A stretch of DNA of 64,000 nucleotides from Sutcliffiella horikoshii (GCF_021991925.1 NZ_RXZI01000001.1:744001-808000); one strand, 5' to 3'; shown: positions 1 through 10,289, counted from the stretch's first letter. Notes: generated by a model from the sequence alone, not told the origin. Made by a program: numbers and translations.

Positions 1-332
1 CAAGTTGGGATGCACAACGCACTGATCTGATTCAATCTGTACAGTTTGATGATAAAGATAAGATGATTGCCTTTTGTCAGGCGATTCAATATGCTTCTCC
101 TGTCAATTCTCATGTTACACCATATGCCAATTACATGCCGGGATATGAAGATGATGTCATCATGGCTGCGGGAACATTTATCCAGGGTGCTAGTATTGAA
201 CTGACAGCTGATGGACCAATCAGGGCACCATATGTTGCGTATGTACAAGGTGGTCTGACATATTCTCATGTCAAGATTGCGGTTTGTAGTGCAGTAGATC
301 ATTTGATTAGTAAGGGATTGTTAGATAAATAA
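1..332 (+). CDS. ynbB: Aluminium-resistance / methionine gamma-lyase-like protein, C-terminal part
   Basis: This is the 3' end of a gene cut by the window edge; the frame is open from base 3 and about 109 residues are visible. The C-terminus contains PYANYMPGYEDDVIMAAGTF and a run ending GLTYSHVKIAV, which fits the family of PLP-dependent aluminium-resistance proteins (methionine gamma-lyase fold). In B. subtilis ynbB lies directly upstream of glnR, as here. The PLP lysine is outside the window. A terminator follows within 15 bp, so it is transcribed separately from glnRA. The assignment rests on sequence memory and synteny. Confidence 0.8.
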   Translation, partial: SWDAQRTDLIQSVQFDDKDKMIAFCQAIQYASPVNSHVTPYANYMPGYEDDVIMAAGTFIQGASIELTADGPIRAPYVAYVQGGLTYSHVKIAVCSAVDHLISKGLLDK

Positions 333-342
333 AAATTTTATT

Positions 343-371
343 ATGAGCCTGGGGGATCCCAGGCTTTTTTT
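343..371 (+). terminator. Rho-independent terminator after ynbB
   Basis: A GC-rich inverted repeat (AGCCTGGG / CCCAGGCT) is followed by eight T residues, directly after the ynbB stop. Confidence 0.85.
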
Positions 372-440
372 TATGACAAGTGAGGGGTGAAGACGAAATT
401 TTGAGCGGAATATTTAGTCGAGGAGGGCGGCATGAAGGGG

Positions 441-970
441 ATGAGAACAATCTTGGGTGTGATACTGGGGTGAGATTATTATTATGGGGTCTATGAGAAG
501 AATCTCGAGTGTGATTTTGGGATGAGATTGTCATTATGGGATGCATGAGAACAATCTCGAGTGTGATTCTGGCTTGAGATTGTCATTATGGGGTGTATGA
601 GAACAATCTCGGATGTGATTTTGGGATGAGATTGTCATTAAGGGATGTATGAGAACAATCTCGAGTGTGATTCTGGCTTGAGATTGTCATTATGGGGTCT
701 ATGAGAACAATCTCGAATGTGATTTTGGGATGAGATTGTCATTAAGGGATGTATGAGAACAATCTCGAGTGTGATTCTGGCTTGAGATTGTCATTATGGG
801 GTGTATGAGAACAATCTCGAATGTAATTTTGGGATGAGATTGTCATTAAGGGATGTATGAGAACAATCTCGGATGTGATTTTGAGATGAGATTGTCATTA
901 TGGGATGTATGAGAACAATCTCGAATGTGATTCTGGGTTGAAATTGTCCTCACGGTTTCTACGAGAACAA
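441..970. repeat. 52-bp tandem repeat array, ten units plus a partial
   Basis: Units begin at 441, 493, 545, 597, 649, 701, 753, 805, 857 and 909, exactly 52 bp apart, with a degenerate partial unit at 961. Each unit contains ACAATCTC and, 17 nt later, its inverted complement GAGATTGT, so every unit can form an 8-bp hairpin; neighbouring units can also pair with each other. Between 545 and 856 two sequence variants (GATTCTGGCTT and GATTTTGGGAT types) alternate, giving a 104-bp higher-order period. No convincing gene lies in the array. It fills the ynbB-glnR intergenic space. Function unknown. Confidence 0.9.
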
Positions 971-1116
971 ACTTAAGTAAGACCGATTAAATGGTATGTT
1001 TTTAAATGTGCGGAACAGGTTATAGATAAAAGGGACATTAAAATCTTCATACATAATTGTCGCAAGCCGCTTTTCATATTCTTATTCCTTAGAATTATAG
1101 CCTTATATAAAAATGA

Positions 1117-1167
1117 TGTTAGAAAACCTAACATAATCTTGACAGATTATCTAACATCGCATAAAAT
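1117..1167 (+). promoter_or_regulatory. glnRA promoter with two GlnR/TnrA boxes
   Basis: The first box, TGTTAGAAAACCTAACA (1117-1133), matches the GlnR/TnrA consensus TGTNA-N7-TNACA perfectly. A second near-match, TGACAGATTATCTAACA (1140-1156), lies 23 bp downstream and overlaps the -35 element. The promoter reads TTGACA (1139-1144), a 17-bp spacer and TAAAAT (1162-1167). The arrangement matches the autoregulated glnRA promoter of B. subtilis, so repression by feedback-inhibited glutamine synthetase with GlnR is expected. Confidence 0.9.
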
Positions 1168-1207
1168 AAGAGTAACTTCATAGGAAATGATGAAAGGAGG
1201 ATTTGTA

Positions 1208-1609
1208 GTGAGTGACAATATCAGACGTTCAATGCCTTTATTTCCAATAGGAATTGTCATGCAACTAACGGAATTGTCAGCTCGACAAATCCGGTATTAT
1301 GAAGAAAATGAGCTTGTGTTTCCAGCACGTTCAGATGGAAATCGCAGACTTTTCTCCTTCAATGATGTTGATACCTTATTAGAGATCAAAAACCTCATTG
1401 AACAGAAAGTCAATATCGCGGGTATCAAACAGTTAATGGCAGTCAAGCAACAACAGACCTCCCCTACGCAGGAAGTGACAAAAGAGGCTGCAAAACCGGA
1501 GCTCTCAGATGACCAGCTACGAAAACTGTTACGTGCGGAAATGATGCAGGCTGGAAGATATAATCGAACGAGTCTTCGCCAAGGAGACATGTCCCGATTT
1601 TTCCATTAA
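1208..1609 (+). CDS. glnR: Nitrogen-responsive MerR-family repressor GlnR
   Basis: GlnR is a MerR-type repressor of glnRA and other nitrogen genes that responds to glutamine-inhibited GlnA. The protein is 133 residues, close to the roughly 135 of B. subtilis. The winged-helix region is visible ([20 protein letters not shown] at about residues 22-41), followed by a variable C-terminal tail that in the family senses GlnA. I chose the GTG at 1208 because AAAGGAGG sits 7 nt upstream; upstream ATG codons would place that ribosome site inside the gene. glnA follows 69 bp downstream, so the two form an operon. Confidence 0.93.
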   Translation: MSDNIRRSMPLFPIGIVMQLTELSARQIRYYEENELVFPARSDGNRRLFSFNDVDTLLEIKNLIEQKVNIAGIKQLMAVKQQQTSPTQEVTKEAAKPELSDDQLRKLLRAEMMQAGRYNRTSLRQGDMSRFFH

Positions 1610-1678
1610 TTATTTTGAGTTTTTTGGTAAGTTTTTATTAAAACTATAATAGTAAAAATTTCGAGGAGGAACTTATTT

Positions 1679-3013
1679 ATGGCTAAGTACACACACGAGG
1701 ATATTAAACGCATTGTGCAAGAGGAAAATGTAAAGTACATCCGTCTTCAATTTACGGATATTTTGGGAACAATCAAAAATGTGGAGATCCCAGTAAGTCA
1801 ATTAGAAAAAGCGTTGGATAATAAAATGATGTTTGACGGATCATCCATTGAAGGTTTCGTACGTATCGAAGAATCCGATATGAACCTTTACCCTGACCTT
1901 GACACTTTCGTAGTATTCCCATGGACTTCTGAAAAAGGGAAAGTTGCCCGCTTCATCTGCGACATCTACAATCCAGATGGAACTCCATTTGAAGGCGATC
2001 CTCGTGCTAACCTAAAGCGTATGCTAAAAGAAATGGAAGACCTAGGATTCTCTGATTTCAATGTTGGTCCTGAGCCAGAGTTCTTCCTATTCAAGTTAGA
2101 TGCAAAAGGCGAGCCTACATTAGAACTAAACGATAAAGGTGGATATTTTGACTTAGCTCCAACGGACCTTGGTGAAAATTGCCGTCGTGATATCGTTCTT
2201 GAACTAGAAGAAATGGGCTTTGAAATTGAAGCGTCCCACCATGAGGTAGCTCCTGGGCAACATGAAATTGATTTTAAATATGCAAATGCCATCACAGCTT
2301 GCGATGATATCCAAACGTTCAAGCTTGTTGTAAAAACGATTGCTCGTAAGCACGGTTTACATGCGACATTCATGCCTAAACCATTATTCGGAGTGAACGG
2401 TTCAGGTATGCACTGTAACCTTTCCTTATTCCAAAATGGCGAGAATGCGTTCTACGATCAAAATGGCGATTTGGAATTGAGTGACAACGCAAGACACTTC
2501 ATCGCAGGTATCATCAAGCATGCTACAGCGTTTACAGCGGTAACAAACCCTACAGTAAACTCTTATAAGCGTCTTGTACCAGGATACGAAGCACCTTGTT
2601 ATGTTGCATGGTCCGCTCGTAACCGTAGCCCATTGATCCGTATCCCGGCATCCCGCGGAATCTCCACTCGTGTAGAGGTTCGTAGTGTAGACCCTGCAGC
2701 CAACCCTTACCTTGCAATGGCTGTATTACTGCAAGCTGGTCTTGACGGCATCAAAAATAAATTGGAAGCACCAAAACCGATCGACCGTAACATCTATGTA
2801 ATGAACAAAGAAGAGCGTGTGGCTGCTGGTATCGCAGACCTTCCTGCAACACTTGCTGCTGCCCTTGAAGAATTAAAATCAAATGAAGTTATCCAAGCTG
2901 CCCTAGGTGAGCATTTACTTGAGCACTTCATTGAAGCAAAAGAAATCGAGTGGGATATGTTCCGTACCCAGGTTCACCCATGGGAGAGAGATCAATACCT
3001 GACTCAGTACTAA
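1679..3013 (+). CDS. glnA: Glutamine synthetase, type I
   Basis: GlnA makes glutamine from glutamate, ammonia and ATP. The 444-residue length and lack of an adenylylation insert fit the Gram-positive GSI-alpha class, regulated by feedback and by GlnR/TnrA contact. Family motifs are present: [19 protein letters not shown] near residue 50, the ATP-binding [14 protein letters not shown] stretch, and NRSPLIRIP near the C-terminal third. A GAGGAGGA ribosome site precedes the ATG. It is the second gene of the glnRA operon and ends at a strong terminator. Confidence 0.98.
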   Translation: MAKYTHEDIKRIVQEENVKYIRLQFTDILGTIKNVEIPVSQLEKALDNKMMFDGSSIEGFVRIEESDMNLYPDLDTFVVFPWTSEKGKVARFICDIYNPDGTPFEGDPRANLKRMLKEMEDLGFSDFNVGPEPEFFLFKLDAKGEPTLELNDKGGYFDLAPTDLGENCRRDIVLELEEMGFEIEASHHEVAPGQHEIDFKYANAITACDDIQTFKLVVKTIARKHGLHATFMPKPLFGVNGSGMHCNLSLFQNGENAFYDQNGDLELSDNARHFIAGIIKHATAFTAVTNPTVNSYKRLVPGYEAPCYVAWSARNRSPLIRIPASRGISTRVEVRSVDPAANPYLAMAVLLQAGLDGIKNKLEAPKPIDRNIYVMNKEERVAAGIADLPATLAAALEELKSNEVIQAALGEHLLEHFIEAKEIEWDMFRTQVHPWERDQYLTQY

Positions 3014-3018
3014 GATTT

Positions 3019-3055
3019 TCAAAACCTTCGCACTTACTAGTGTGAAGGTTTTTTA
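3019..3055 (+). terminator. Terminator of glnRA
   Basis: AAACCTTCGCAC and GTGTGAAGGTTT form a stem followed by a T run just after the glnA stop codon. Confidence 0.9.
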
Positions 3056-3135
3056 TGTTTTGTGATTTCTGTACTGTCATAATATCCTTTTAAATCAAAT
3101 ATGCTTTAGTAGAAAGTGTACAAGGGAGTGGCAAT

Positions 3136-3537
3136 ATGGCAAAAGTGAATCATTCTACTATAACCGCTGAAATGATTGAAAGGTATTATGAGTGCAATAA
3201 ACAAAAGAAAGAAATAGAGAAACAGATGGAAGAGCTGAAAGAGCGATTTCATCTTTATTTTGACAAAAGCTTTGGAACGGATGAAAAAGCAGAAATTATC
3301 ATGGGGGGATACAAGTTGCAAAGGCAGGTCAGGATCTCCGAAAGATATTCTGATGAAACGGTCCATAAACTTGAGGCTTTAAGCATGAATGAATTGATAA
3401 AGACGGTTAGAAAGCCAGATGATGCAAAAATCAAAGCTGCCATTCAGCTCAATCTTATTAAAGAAGAGGACTTGGAAGGCTGTTTGGTTACCAATTCTTC
3501 ATTGGCTATATCAGTTAAGCCGCTTACGCCAAAATAA
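3136..3537 (+). CDS. Hypothetical protein, coiled-coil N-terminus, possibly phage-derived
   Basis: A 133-residue protein with no recognised domain. Residues 20-45 (NKQKKEIEKQMEELKERF) look like a charged coiled coil; the rest is mixed with the segment ISERYSDETVHKLEAL. The start ATG has AAGGGAGTGG upstream. It lies 19 bp before a phage-type holin gene, and the pair sits between glnA and an unrelated nucleoside hydrolase, so a prophage remnant is a reasonable inference, not shown by the sequence. The general shape recalls small phage DNA-metabolism proteins, but I cannot name a family. Confidence 0.6.
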   Translation: MAKVNHSTITAEMIERYYECNKQKKEIEKQMEELKERFHLYFDKSFGTDEKAEIIMGGYKLQRQVRISERYSDETVHKLEALSMNELIKTVRKPDDAKIKAAIQLNLIKEEDLEGCLVTNSSLAISVKPLTPK

Positions 3538-3556
3538 TCGAGAGGGGGAATATAAA

Positions 3557-3790
3557 ATGACAGAACAAAGACAAATCAGACCGGTTTCAAAAGGTGCATG
3601 GTTCCGAATAGTGTTTCTGGCATTTGCTCTTCTTAACCAATTGTTGGTCGTTTACGGGAAATCACCGTTACCTTTTACGGAGGCACAGTTGGAGCAATTA
3701 TTTAGTATAATCTGGACTTCTGTTGCTGCGATTATTGCATGGTGGAAGGACAATGACTGGACTGAAAAAGCCAGAAGTAGAGTGAAGTAG
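3557..3790 (+). CDS. SPP1-type phage holin
   Basis: A 77-residue protein with two predicted membrane segments: WFRIVFLAFALLNQLLVVYG and a second around QLFSIIWTSVAAIIAWW, joined by a short polar loop with PLPFTEAQ, and a basic C-terminus. This matches the SPP1 holin family, which makes membrane lesions for endolysin release. The ATG at 3557 is preceded by GAGAGGGGGAA. No endolysin lies nearby, so this is an orphan holin, perhaps a phage relic or a domesticated export or lysis protein. A terminator follows. Confidence 0.8.
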   Translation: MTEQRQIRPVSKGAWFRIVFLAFALLNQLLVVYGKSPLPFTEAQLEQLFSIIWTSVAAIIAWWKDNDWTEKARSRVK

Positions 3791-3800
3791 TGTATATGTG

Positions 3801-3830
3801 GGACCGAGGTGATAACACCTTGGTTTTTTG
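3801..3830 (+). terminator. Terminator after holin gene
   Basis: ACCGAGGTG and CACCTTGGT form a stem with a 4-nt loop and a T-rich tail. Confidence 0.85.
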
Positions 3831-3876
3831 TTATTTCATTTGATAGTCAAAATGACTAAGTGGAGTGATGAGGAGC

Positions 3877-4821
3877 ATGAAAGTATTACTTTTTGCAGAT
3901 CCCGGTATTGATGACTCATTAGCGATAATCTATGCATTGCTTCATCCTGAAATAGATGTGATGGGAATTGTTACAGGTTATGGGAATGTCTCTGTGTTCG
4001 ATGCAACAAGAAATGCTGCCTATCTATTGGAACTGGCAGGAAGGTCTGATATTCCGGTAATAAGGGGAGCTTCCCAACCGCTAAGTGGTATTCATACAGT
4101 CTTTTATCCTGAGATACACGGACCACAGGGGTTAGGGCCGATAGTGCCGCCAGAGGATTTTCAAGCTGATGTTAGTCCATTTGAACTGATGTTTGAGATT
4201 ATTGAGAGGAATATTGAAGATATTGTAATTGTGGATGTGGGGAGACAAACCACCCTTGCTTTCGCCTACAACCTCCGACCTGAACTTATGGAGCAAGTGA
4301 AGGAGGTATACCTCATGGGTGGAGCATTCATGGTTCCCGGTAATGTAACAGATATAGCAGAGGCCAATTTTTGGGGAGATCCCATTGCAACTTCGGTTAT
4401 TTTGAACAAAGCCAAAAAAGTATATATTACCCCACTTAATGTAACAAACAGGGCGATAGTGACGAGGGATATTGCGACATACATTTTTAATCATACGAGC
4501 AGCCCCTACAAATATTTGATTCCAGCTGTAACTAATTATTATGCTAAATTCTACGACCAGGTGATGCCAGGTATAGATGGTTCCCCAGTGCATGATGTAT
4601 TCACTCTTTACTATCTATTAAATAAGGATAAAACATATACCATCAAGAGAGACGTAAGGATTGCGATTGTGGACGGAAGCAGAGGGCAAAGTATAGCAGA
4701 CTTAAGGATGGTCTATAAAGAACCTGAACTTGAGCATTATATAGCAATGGATTTTAATTATAACCATTTTATTGAAGATTTTATAAGGATTAATTTGCGA
4801 GAAGGAGGAGAACTCGCTTAG
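3877..4821 (+). CDS. Inosine/uridine-preferring nucleoside hydrolase family protein
   Basis: Nucleoside hydrolases cleave the N-glycosidic bond of ribonucleosides for salvage. The N-terminus carries the family signature as LLFADPGIDDSLAIIYAL; the aspartates bind calcium and the ribose. The usual DTDPGIDDA is altered to ADPGIDDS, so the first aspartate of DTD is an alanine here, a possible substrate or activity difference. A second conserved patch is MGGAFMVPGNVT followed by EANFWGDP, and the C-terminal part has SPVHDVF with a His-Asp pair. I prefer the ATG at 3877; in-frame starts at 3865 and 3868 leave little room for a ribosome site. Confidence 0.85.
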   Translation: MKVLLFADPGIDDSLAIIYALLHPEIDVMGIVTGYGNVSVFDATRNAAYLLELAGRSDIPVIRGASQPLSGIHTVFYPEIHGPQGLGPIVPPEDFQADVSPFELMFEIIERNIEDIVIVDVGRQTTLAFAYNLRPELMEQVKEVYLMGGAFMVPGNVTDIAEANFWGDPIATSVILNKAKKVYITPLNVTNRAIVTRDIATYIFNHTSSPYKYLIPAVTNYYAKFYDQVMPGIDGSPVHDVFTLYYLLNKDKTYTIKRDVRIAIVDGSRGQSIADLRMVYKEPELEHYIAMDFNYNHFIEDFIRINLREGGELA

Positions 4822-4899
4822 CTGCCTTATTTACAGCTGTATAAATTGCAGTGAAAAGTTAATTATAAAGGCATAGCGAGTAAATGGGGTGACACTGCA

Positions 4900-5523
4900 A
4901 TGGATTTAAATTGGATATGGAAAGCGATTTTGATTACGATCATTGGTACTTTTTTATTAAGAATAGCTGGAAGAAAATCCATTTCTCAAATGACATTAGC
5001 TCAAGTGGTAATTATGATCGGTATTGGTTCCCTGTTAATTCAACCTTTAGCTGGGAAAAGTATCTGGGTTACATTCGGAGTGGGAATCACACTTGTAGTA
5101 ACGCTTGTTATGATGGAACTTTTACAACTTAAATCCGACATTTTTGAGAAATTAATTACGGGGAAGGCGAAAGTATTAATAGAAAATGGAAAATTAAATG
5201 AAAAAACATTGAAAAAATTAAGATTTACCATTGATCAATTGGAGATGAAACTGAGACAAAATAGTATCTCTAGTATAAGTGATGTGAAGTGGGCAACACT
5301 TGAACCGAACGGACAATTAGGGTTTGAATTAACAGATCAAGCAAAGCCGATAACAAAGAAGGAATGGAATCTCCTTTATCAAGAAATCCAGCTCTTAAAA
5401 ATAATGATAGATCCTTCTAGTAAACCAAGTCGAATAAATGAAGAGAAAAATGGGAATTTATTTACCGAAGTAAAAAATGGAAAACATAAACTAAAAGAAC
5501 GACCTAGTGAAACACTTGATTAA
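4900..5523 (+). CDS. YetF-family (DUF421) membrane protein
   Basis: A 207-residue protein of the YetF/DUF421 type. Three N-terminal membrane segments are visible (about residues 5-22, 30-50 and 55-78), followed by a cytosolic region with KAKVLIENGKLNEKTLKKLR, typical of the family. The LRIAGRKSISQMTLAQVVI stretch in the first loop is the conserved family core. Family members have been linked to spore or membrane properties in Bacillus, but the biochemical role is unclear. A GGGGTGACACTGCA sequence precedes the ATG. It converges on lexA with a shared terminator. Confidence 0.88.
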   Translation: MDLNWIWKAILITIIGTFLLRIAGRKSISQMTLAQVVIMIGIGSLLIQPLAGKSIWVTFGVGITLVVTLVMMELLQLKSDIFEKLITGKAKVLIENGKLNEKTLKKLRFTIDQLEMKLRQNSISSISDVKWATLEPNGQLGFELTDQAKPITKKEWNLLYQEIQLLKIMIDPSSKPSRINEEKNGNLFTEVKNGKHKLKERPSETLD

Positions 5524-5559
5524 CCATACAGTTCTAAAAAAACTAATAATGTGGAAAAT

Positions 5560-5585
5560 AAAAAAGCCGAGAGTCGGCTTTTTTT
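5560..5585. terminator. Bidirectional terminator between yetF-like gene and lexA
   Basis: AAAAAGCCGA-gag-TCGGCTTTTT is nearly symmetric and serves both convergent genes; its right arm abuts the lexA stop codon. Confidence 0.88.
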
Positions 5586-6195
5586 AATGAATATTACGAT
5601 ACACACCAATCACTTTACCAAGAATACTCACATTGCGAACAATGATTGGTTCTAATGTGGAGTTTTCAGGCTGTAATCGGATATAATCCTTTTCTTTAAA
5701 GAAACGTTTGACAGTAGCTTCATCCTCTTCTGTCATTGCCACTACGATGTCGCCGTTGTTAGCGGACTGTTGTTGGCGAACAATAACGTAGTCCCCATCA
5801 AGGATCCCTGCTTCTATCATACTGTCTCCCATAACTTCAAGCATGAAAACCTGCTCGTCCGGTGCAACATAGCGGTCAGGAAGTGGGAAGTAGTCCTCTA
5901 CATTTTCAATGGCTGTAATCGGTTGTCCAGCAGTTACTTTACCGATGATCGGTACATTGACTGCTGAGATCTTCGGTACGAGTTCATCTTCCATAATCTC
6001 AATGGCTCTTGGTTTCGTAGGGTCTCTGCGAATGAGTCCTTTACTTTCAAGTCTTGCAAGGTGACCGTGAACAGTGGAGCTGGAAGCAAGTCCAACAGCT
6101 TCGCCAATCTCACGGACGGATGGTGGATACCCTTTTGCTTGGACTTCCTTTTTTATGTAATCCAATATGTCCTGTTGTCTTTTTGATAGTTTCAT
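5584..6195 (-). CDS. lexA: SOS repressor LexA
   Basis: LexA represses SOS genes and is autocleaved on RecA filaments. The 203-residue protein has the N-terminal winged helix ([16 protein letters not shown]) and the peptidase half with the Ala-Gly cleavage site in GKVTAGQPI, the catalytic serine in [10 protein letters not shown] and the catalytic lysine in EATVKRFF. I chose the ATG at 6195, which has GAGGTG a few bases upstream; the upstream in-frame ATG lacks a ribosome site. Two SOS boxes lie in the divergent promoter, so the gene is autoregulated. Confidence 0.96.
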   Translation of the reverse strand: MKLSKRQQDILDYIKKEVQAKGYPPSVREIGEAVGLASSSTVHGHLARLESKGLIRRDPTKPRAIEIMEDELVPKISAVNVPIIGKVTAGQPITAIENVEDYFPLPDRYVAPDEQVFMLEVMGDSMIEAGILDGDYVIVRQQQSANNGDIVVAMTEEDEATVKRFFKEKDYIRLQPENSTLEPIIVRNVSILGKVIGVYRNIH

Positions 6196-6252
6196 ATTCC
6201 GCACCTCTATCATTTATATTGGTATTAGTATAGCATCTTTTCAGTAAAAATA

Positions 6253-6291
6253 CAAACATAAGTTCGAATTATTGACAAGAATATATGTTCG
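6253..6291. promoter_or_regulatory. Two LexA (SOS) boxes between lexA and yneB
   Basis: CAAACATAAGTTCG (6253-6266) and AGAATATATGTTCG (6278-6291) each match the Bacillus SOS box CGAACATATGTTCG at 12 of 14 positions. Their centres are 25 bp apart, in the divergent lexA/yneB promoter region. Confidence 0.85.
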
Positions 6292-6318
6292 CTAGATAAT
6301 AATAGTTTAAAAGAATAG

Positions 6319-7008
<690 letters not shown>

Positions 7009-7053
7009 TAAGATAAAAGCATATCTTCACAAGGAAGAAAGAAGGAGTTTTCT

Positions 7054-7284
7054 ATGCTATCAAAAGAAAAAATCGCAAGAATTAACGCACTATCCAAAAA
7101 GGCCAAAAACGAGGGTCTCACGAAGGAAGAAACAGCTGAACAACAACAGCTTCGCCAGGAGTATATCAAGACGTTCCGGGCTTCAATGGAAAATACTCTA
7201 CAAGGGGTAACGATTGTGGATCCAGAAGGAAATGATGTCACACCGGACAAATTAAAAGAAACAAAAAAGAATTTAAAGCATTAA
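7054..7284 (+). CDS. ynzC: DUF896 small protein YnzC
   Basis: A 76-residue helical protein beginning [18 protein letters not shown], the hallmark of the DUF896/YnzC family, with the [10 protein letters not shown] helix and [12 protein letters not shown] near the end. In B. subtilis ynzC follows yneB in the LexA-regulated operon, and the same order is kept here, 45 bp downstream of yneB. A GAAGGAG ribosome site precedes the ATG. The role is uncertain; an SOS-related function is inferred from the operon. Confidence 0.92.
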   Translation: MLSKEKIARINALSKKAKNEGLTKEETAEQQQLRQEYIKTFRASMENTLQGVTIVDPEGNDVTPDKLKETKKNLKH

Positions 7285-7375
7285 ACGCTTTTTTTCAGAA
7301 CATTGGAACATACTATTTATGATAAAATAGAATTTTTCCAATAAAAATAAGTATAAGAGAGAAAGGGTGGAAAAG

Positions 7376-9382
7376 ATGACACAACAAATAGATCAACTTT
7401 CCATTAACACAATTCGTACACTATCTATCGATGCAATTGAAAAAGCAAACTCTGGACATCCAGGTATGCCTATGGGCGCTGCGCCAATGGGATACTCTTT
7501 ATGGACAAGGTTCATGAATCACAATCCTAAAAATCCAAATTGGTTCAATAGAGACCGATTCGTACTATCTGCTGGTCATGGTTCCATGTTGCTTTATAGC
7601 CTTTTACATCTAGGCGGATATGATGTATCCATGGAGGATTTGAAAGAATTCCGTCAGTGGGGAAGCAAAACTCCCGGTCATCCTGAAGTTGGACATACCC
7701 CTGGGGTAGACGCAACAACTGGTCCACTTGGGCAAGGTATTGCAATGGGTGTTGGTATGGCAATGGCAGAGCGCCACCTTGCAGCTACATACAACAAAGA
7801 AGGCATGGAATTGGTAAATCACTTTACATACAGCATTTGTGGAGATGGTGACCTAATGGAGGGTGTTTCCGGAGAAGCAGCTTCCTTGGCATCCCACCTT
7901 AAATTGGGCAGATTCATTGTCCTTTACGATTCCAATGATATTTCTCTTGACGGTGATTTAGATCGTTCCTTCTCTGAAAGCATTGAAGTGCGTTTTAAAG
8001 GATATGGATGGCAGTATATCCGTGTGGAAGATGGAAATAACTTAGAGGAAATCACAGCGGCAGTGGAAGAAGCACAGAGTGATCTGTCTCGCCCAACAAT
8101 GATCGAAGTGAAAACAACTATTGGTTATGGTTCACCAAATCGTTCTGGGAAATCTGATGTTCATGGTGCTCCACTTGGATCAGATGAGTTGAAACTTACG
8201 AAAGAAGCATACAAATGGACTTTTGAGAACGACTTCCATGTTCCAGAAGAAGTATATACACATTTCCGTGAAACAGTGGCTGAAAAAGGTGCTAAAGCGG
8301 AAAGTGAATGGAATGAATTGTTTGAAGCGTATAAAGCTAAGTATCCTGAGCTTGGGAAACAACTAGAAGCAGCGATGAAAGGTGAGCTTCCTGATGGTTG
8401 GGATTCTGAAATTCCGGTGTATGAAGAAGGAAAAAGCTTGGCTTCCCGTGCATCTTCTGGAGAAGTTCTAAATGCAATTGCAAAACAAGTACCTTACTTC
8501 TTTGGTGGATCTGCTGACTTGGCTGGATCTAATAAGACAAATATTAAAAACGAAGCAGATTTCACTGCTGAAGATTACAGTGGCCGCAATATCTGGTTTG
8601 GTGTACGTGAATTTGGAATGGGTGCAGCCATGAACGGTATGGCGCTACACGGTGGTCTGAAAGTGTATGGAGGTACATTCTTTGTATTCTCTGATTATCT
8701 TCGTCCAGCTATTCGATTGGCAGCTCTTCAACAACTGCCTGTAACATATGTGTTCACACACGACTCCATCGCTGTTGGAGAAGATGGACCTACCCATGAG
8801 CCAATCGAACAGCTTCCATCCCTACGTGCGATGCCTAACCTAAGTGTCATTCGTCCTGCGGATGGAAACGAGACGGCAGCTGCATGGAAAGTTGCACTGG
8901 AATCCGAGAAAACACCGACGGCTCTTGTATTGACCCGTCAAAATCTCCCAACGATCAAAGGAACGGATGAAACAGCTCTAGAAGGTGTACGTAAAGGTGC
9001 TTATGTCATCTCCAAAGCTGGAAAAGACGTAGCAGATGCCCTTATCCTTGCAACTGGATCTGAGGTTGGTCTTGCTATTGAGGCGCAAAAAGCATTACAG
9101 CAAGATGGCATCCATGTTTCTGTTGTCAGCATGCCGTCATGGGATCGCTTTGAGCAGCAATCTCAAGAATACAAAAACGCTGTATTGCCTAAAGAGGTGA
9201 AAAAACGTTTAGGTATTGAAATGGCAACTCCACTTGGGTGGGAGCGCTATACAGGAGATGAAGGTGATATCCTGGCTATCAACGGATTTGGAGCTTCAGC
9301 ACCTGGTGAGCGCATTATGAAAGAATACGGATTTACTACTGAAAATGTAGTTGCTAGAGTGAAGGCACTACTTGATAAATAA
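7376..9382 (+). CDS. tkt: Transketolase
   Basis: Transketolase moves two-carbon ketol units in the non-oxidative pentose phosphate pathway using thiamine diphosphate. The 668-residue length is standard. Motifs: [11 protein letters not shown] near residue 27, the cofactor site [13 protein letters not shown] with the later asparagine in LYDSND, and the second-domain [16 protein letters not shown] and [17 protein letters not shown] chose the ATG at 7376, which follows AAAGGGTGG at good spacing, over an in-frame GTG at 7367. Position after ynzC matches B. subtilis. Confidence 0.98.
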   Translation: MTQQIDQLSINTIRTLSIDAIEKANSGHPGMPMGAAPMGYSLWTRFMNHNPKNPNWFNRDRFVLSAGHGSMLLYSLLHLGGYDVSMEDLKEFRQWGSKTPGHPEVGHTPGVDATTGPLGQGIAMGVGMAMAERHLAATYNKEGMELVNHFTYSICGDGDLMEGVSGEAASLASHLKLGRFIVLYDSNDISLDGDLDRSFSESIEVRFKGYGWQYIRVEDGNNLEEITAAVEEAQSDLSRPTMIEVKTTIGYGSPNRSGKSDVHGAPLGSDELKLTKEAYKWTFENDFHVPEEVYTHFRETVAEKGAKAESEWNELFEAYKAKYPELGKQLEAAMKGELPDGWDSEIPVYEEGKSLASRASSGEVLNAIAKQVPYFFGGSADLAGSNKTNIKNEADFTAEDYSGRNIWFGVREFGMGAAMNGMALHGGLKVYGGTFFVFSDYLRPAIRLAALQQLPVTYVFTHDSIAVGEDGPTHEPIEQLPSLRAMPNLSVIRPADGNETAAAWKVALESEKTPTALVLTRQNLPTIKGTDETALEGVRKGAYVISKAGKDVADALILATGSEVGLAIEAQKALQQDGIHVSVVSMPSWDRFEQQSQEYKNAVLPKEVKKRLGIEMATPLGWERYTGDEGDILAINGFGASAPGERIMKEYGFTTENVVARVKALLDK

Positions 9383-9390
9383 TAAAAATA

Positions 9391-9432
9391 GAAAGAGGGC
9401 AATGTGTTATCACGGCATTGCTCTCTTTTTTT
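9391..9432 (+). terminator. Terminator of tkt
   Basis: AAAGAGGGCAATG and CATTGCTCTCTTT form a long stem with a T tail. Confidence 0.9.
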
Positions 9433-9543
9433 TACTTTCGACAACATCCGCTAAAAATAGCCCCTTGCCAACTACACTATAAGACAAAACTCTTCCTTAT
9501 GATTCACTATAATAGAAAGAAAGAAGTGATAGGAGGGTTTCGT

Positions 9544-9975
9544 ATGCGTCATTACATGATCTATTTAATAGAGGAAGAAGTAGCCAAGCATTATTCCGGT
9601 AATGAATTAAAGCTTTTTCAGCTCTTTCAACAGTACGAACAAGAGGAACCACTTCATTCTATAATCAAACAACAAGTGGATTATGTCACTATCCCAATCC
9701 CCACCTTCCCACTTCAACAGTCTTTGGAACATGCACTCAAAAACAGCGAAGGCTACAAACGAGTGGCCTATCAGCATCAAATAGAAAAAGTTGACTCAAC
9801 TGCAAAGCTTTCCATCTTTGAAAAGTATTTAAAGCTCTCCTCCACAGGTTCTTTTGAAGCAGAAGCTATTTTCTTTGAAATCATCAGGAAACAGGCACCA
9901 TACTTCCTTGCGATCGATACCAGCTCAAATCGTTATGGTTGGTTGCAACCAATCAAACAAAGAAAATTTGTTTAA
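9544..9975 (+). CDS. sirA: Sporulation inhibitor of replication SirA
   Basis: SirA (YneE) is made under Spo0A control at entry to sporulation and binds DnaA domain I to stop new rounds of replication. The 143-residue protein starts MRHYMIYLIEEEVAKHYSG, characteristic of the family, and sits between tkt and yneF exactly as in B. subtilis. AGGAGG lies 7 nt before the ATG; further upstream in-frame starts would be inside the promoter. I did not identify a clear Spo0A box. Confidence 0.9.
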   Translation: MRHYMIYLIEEEVAKHYSGNELKLFQLFQQYEQEEPLHSIIKQQVDYVTIPIPTFPLQQSLEHALKNSEGYKRVAYQHQIEKVDSTAKLSIFEKYLKLSSTGSFEAEAIFFEIIRKQAPYFLAIDTSSNRYGWLQPIKQRKFV

Positions 9976-10066
9976 TTGATGGAGAAATGTATCGGAAAAT
10001 GTTGTATAATAGGTTCTAGTTTAGTACACTACATTGGTAGACCTAGTTTTGAGGAGGAAATTTTTG

Positions 10067-10285
10067 ATGGCAACATGGATTTGGATTCTTATTGTAGTTC
10101 TAGCACTGATTGCTGGGGTTGCACTAGGATTTTTCATCGCTCGTAAGTACATGATGACTTACTTAAAGAAAAATCCACCAATTAATGAGCAAATGCTTCG
10201 CGTGATGATGATGCAAATGGGAATGAAACCATCCCAAAAGAAAATTAATCAAATGATGTCTGCGATGAATAAGCAAATGAAATAA
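10067..10285 (+). CDS. yneF: Small membrane protein YneF
   Basis: A 72-residue UPF0154-type protein: one N-terminal membrane helix ([20 protein letters not shown]), then a basic region with [20 protein letters not shown], the family signature. GAGGAGGAAA precedes the ATG at 10067. A TATAAT-like -10 element sits about 55 bp upstream. Gene order after sirA is that of B. subtilis. The function of the family is unknown. Confidence 0.95.
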   Translation: MATWIWILIVVLALIAGVALGFFIARKYMMTYLKKNPPINEQMLRVMMMQMGMKPSQKKINQMMSAMNKQMK

Positions 10286-10289
10286 ATGA

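Noticed and set aside
307..546. Minus-strand ORF of 79 codons over the tandem array
   Set aside because: It covers a terminator and repeat units, has no ribosome site and a proline/serine/histidine-rich translation typical of a shadow frame.
441..970. CRISPR array
   Set aside because: The 52-bp units are continuous with no variable spacers, and there are no cas genes.
4132..4593. Minus-strand ORF of 153 codons in the nucleoside hydrolase gene
   Set aside because: It lies entirely within a well-supported gene and has an atypical composition.
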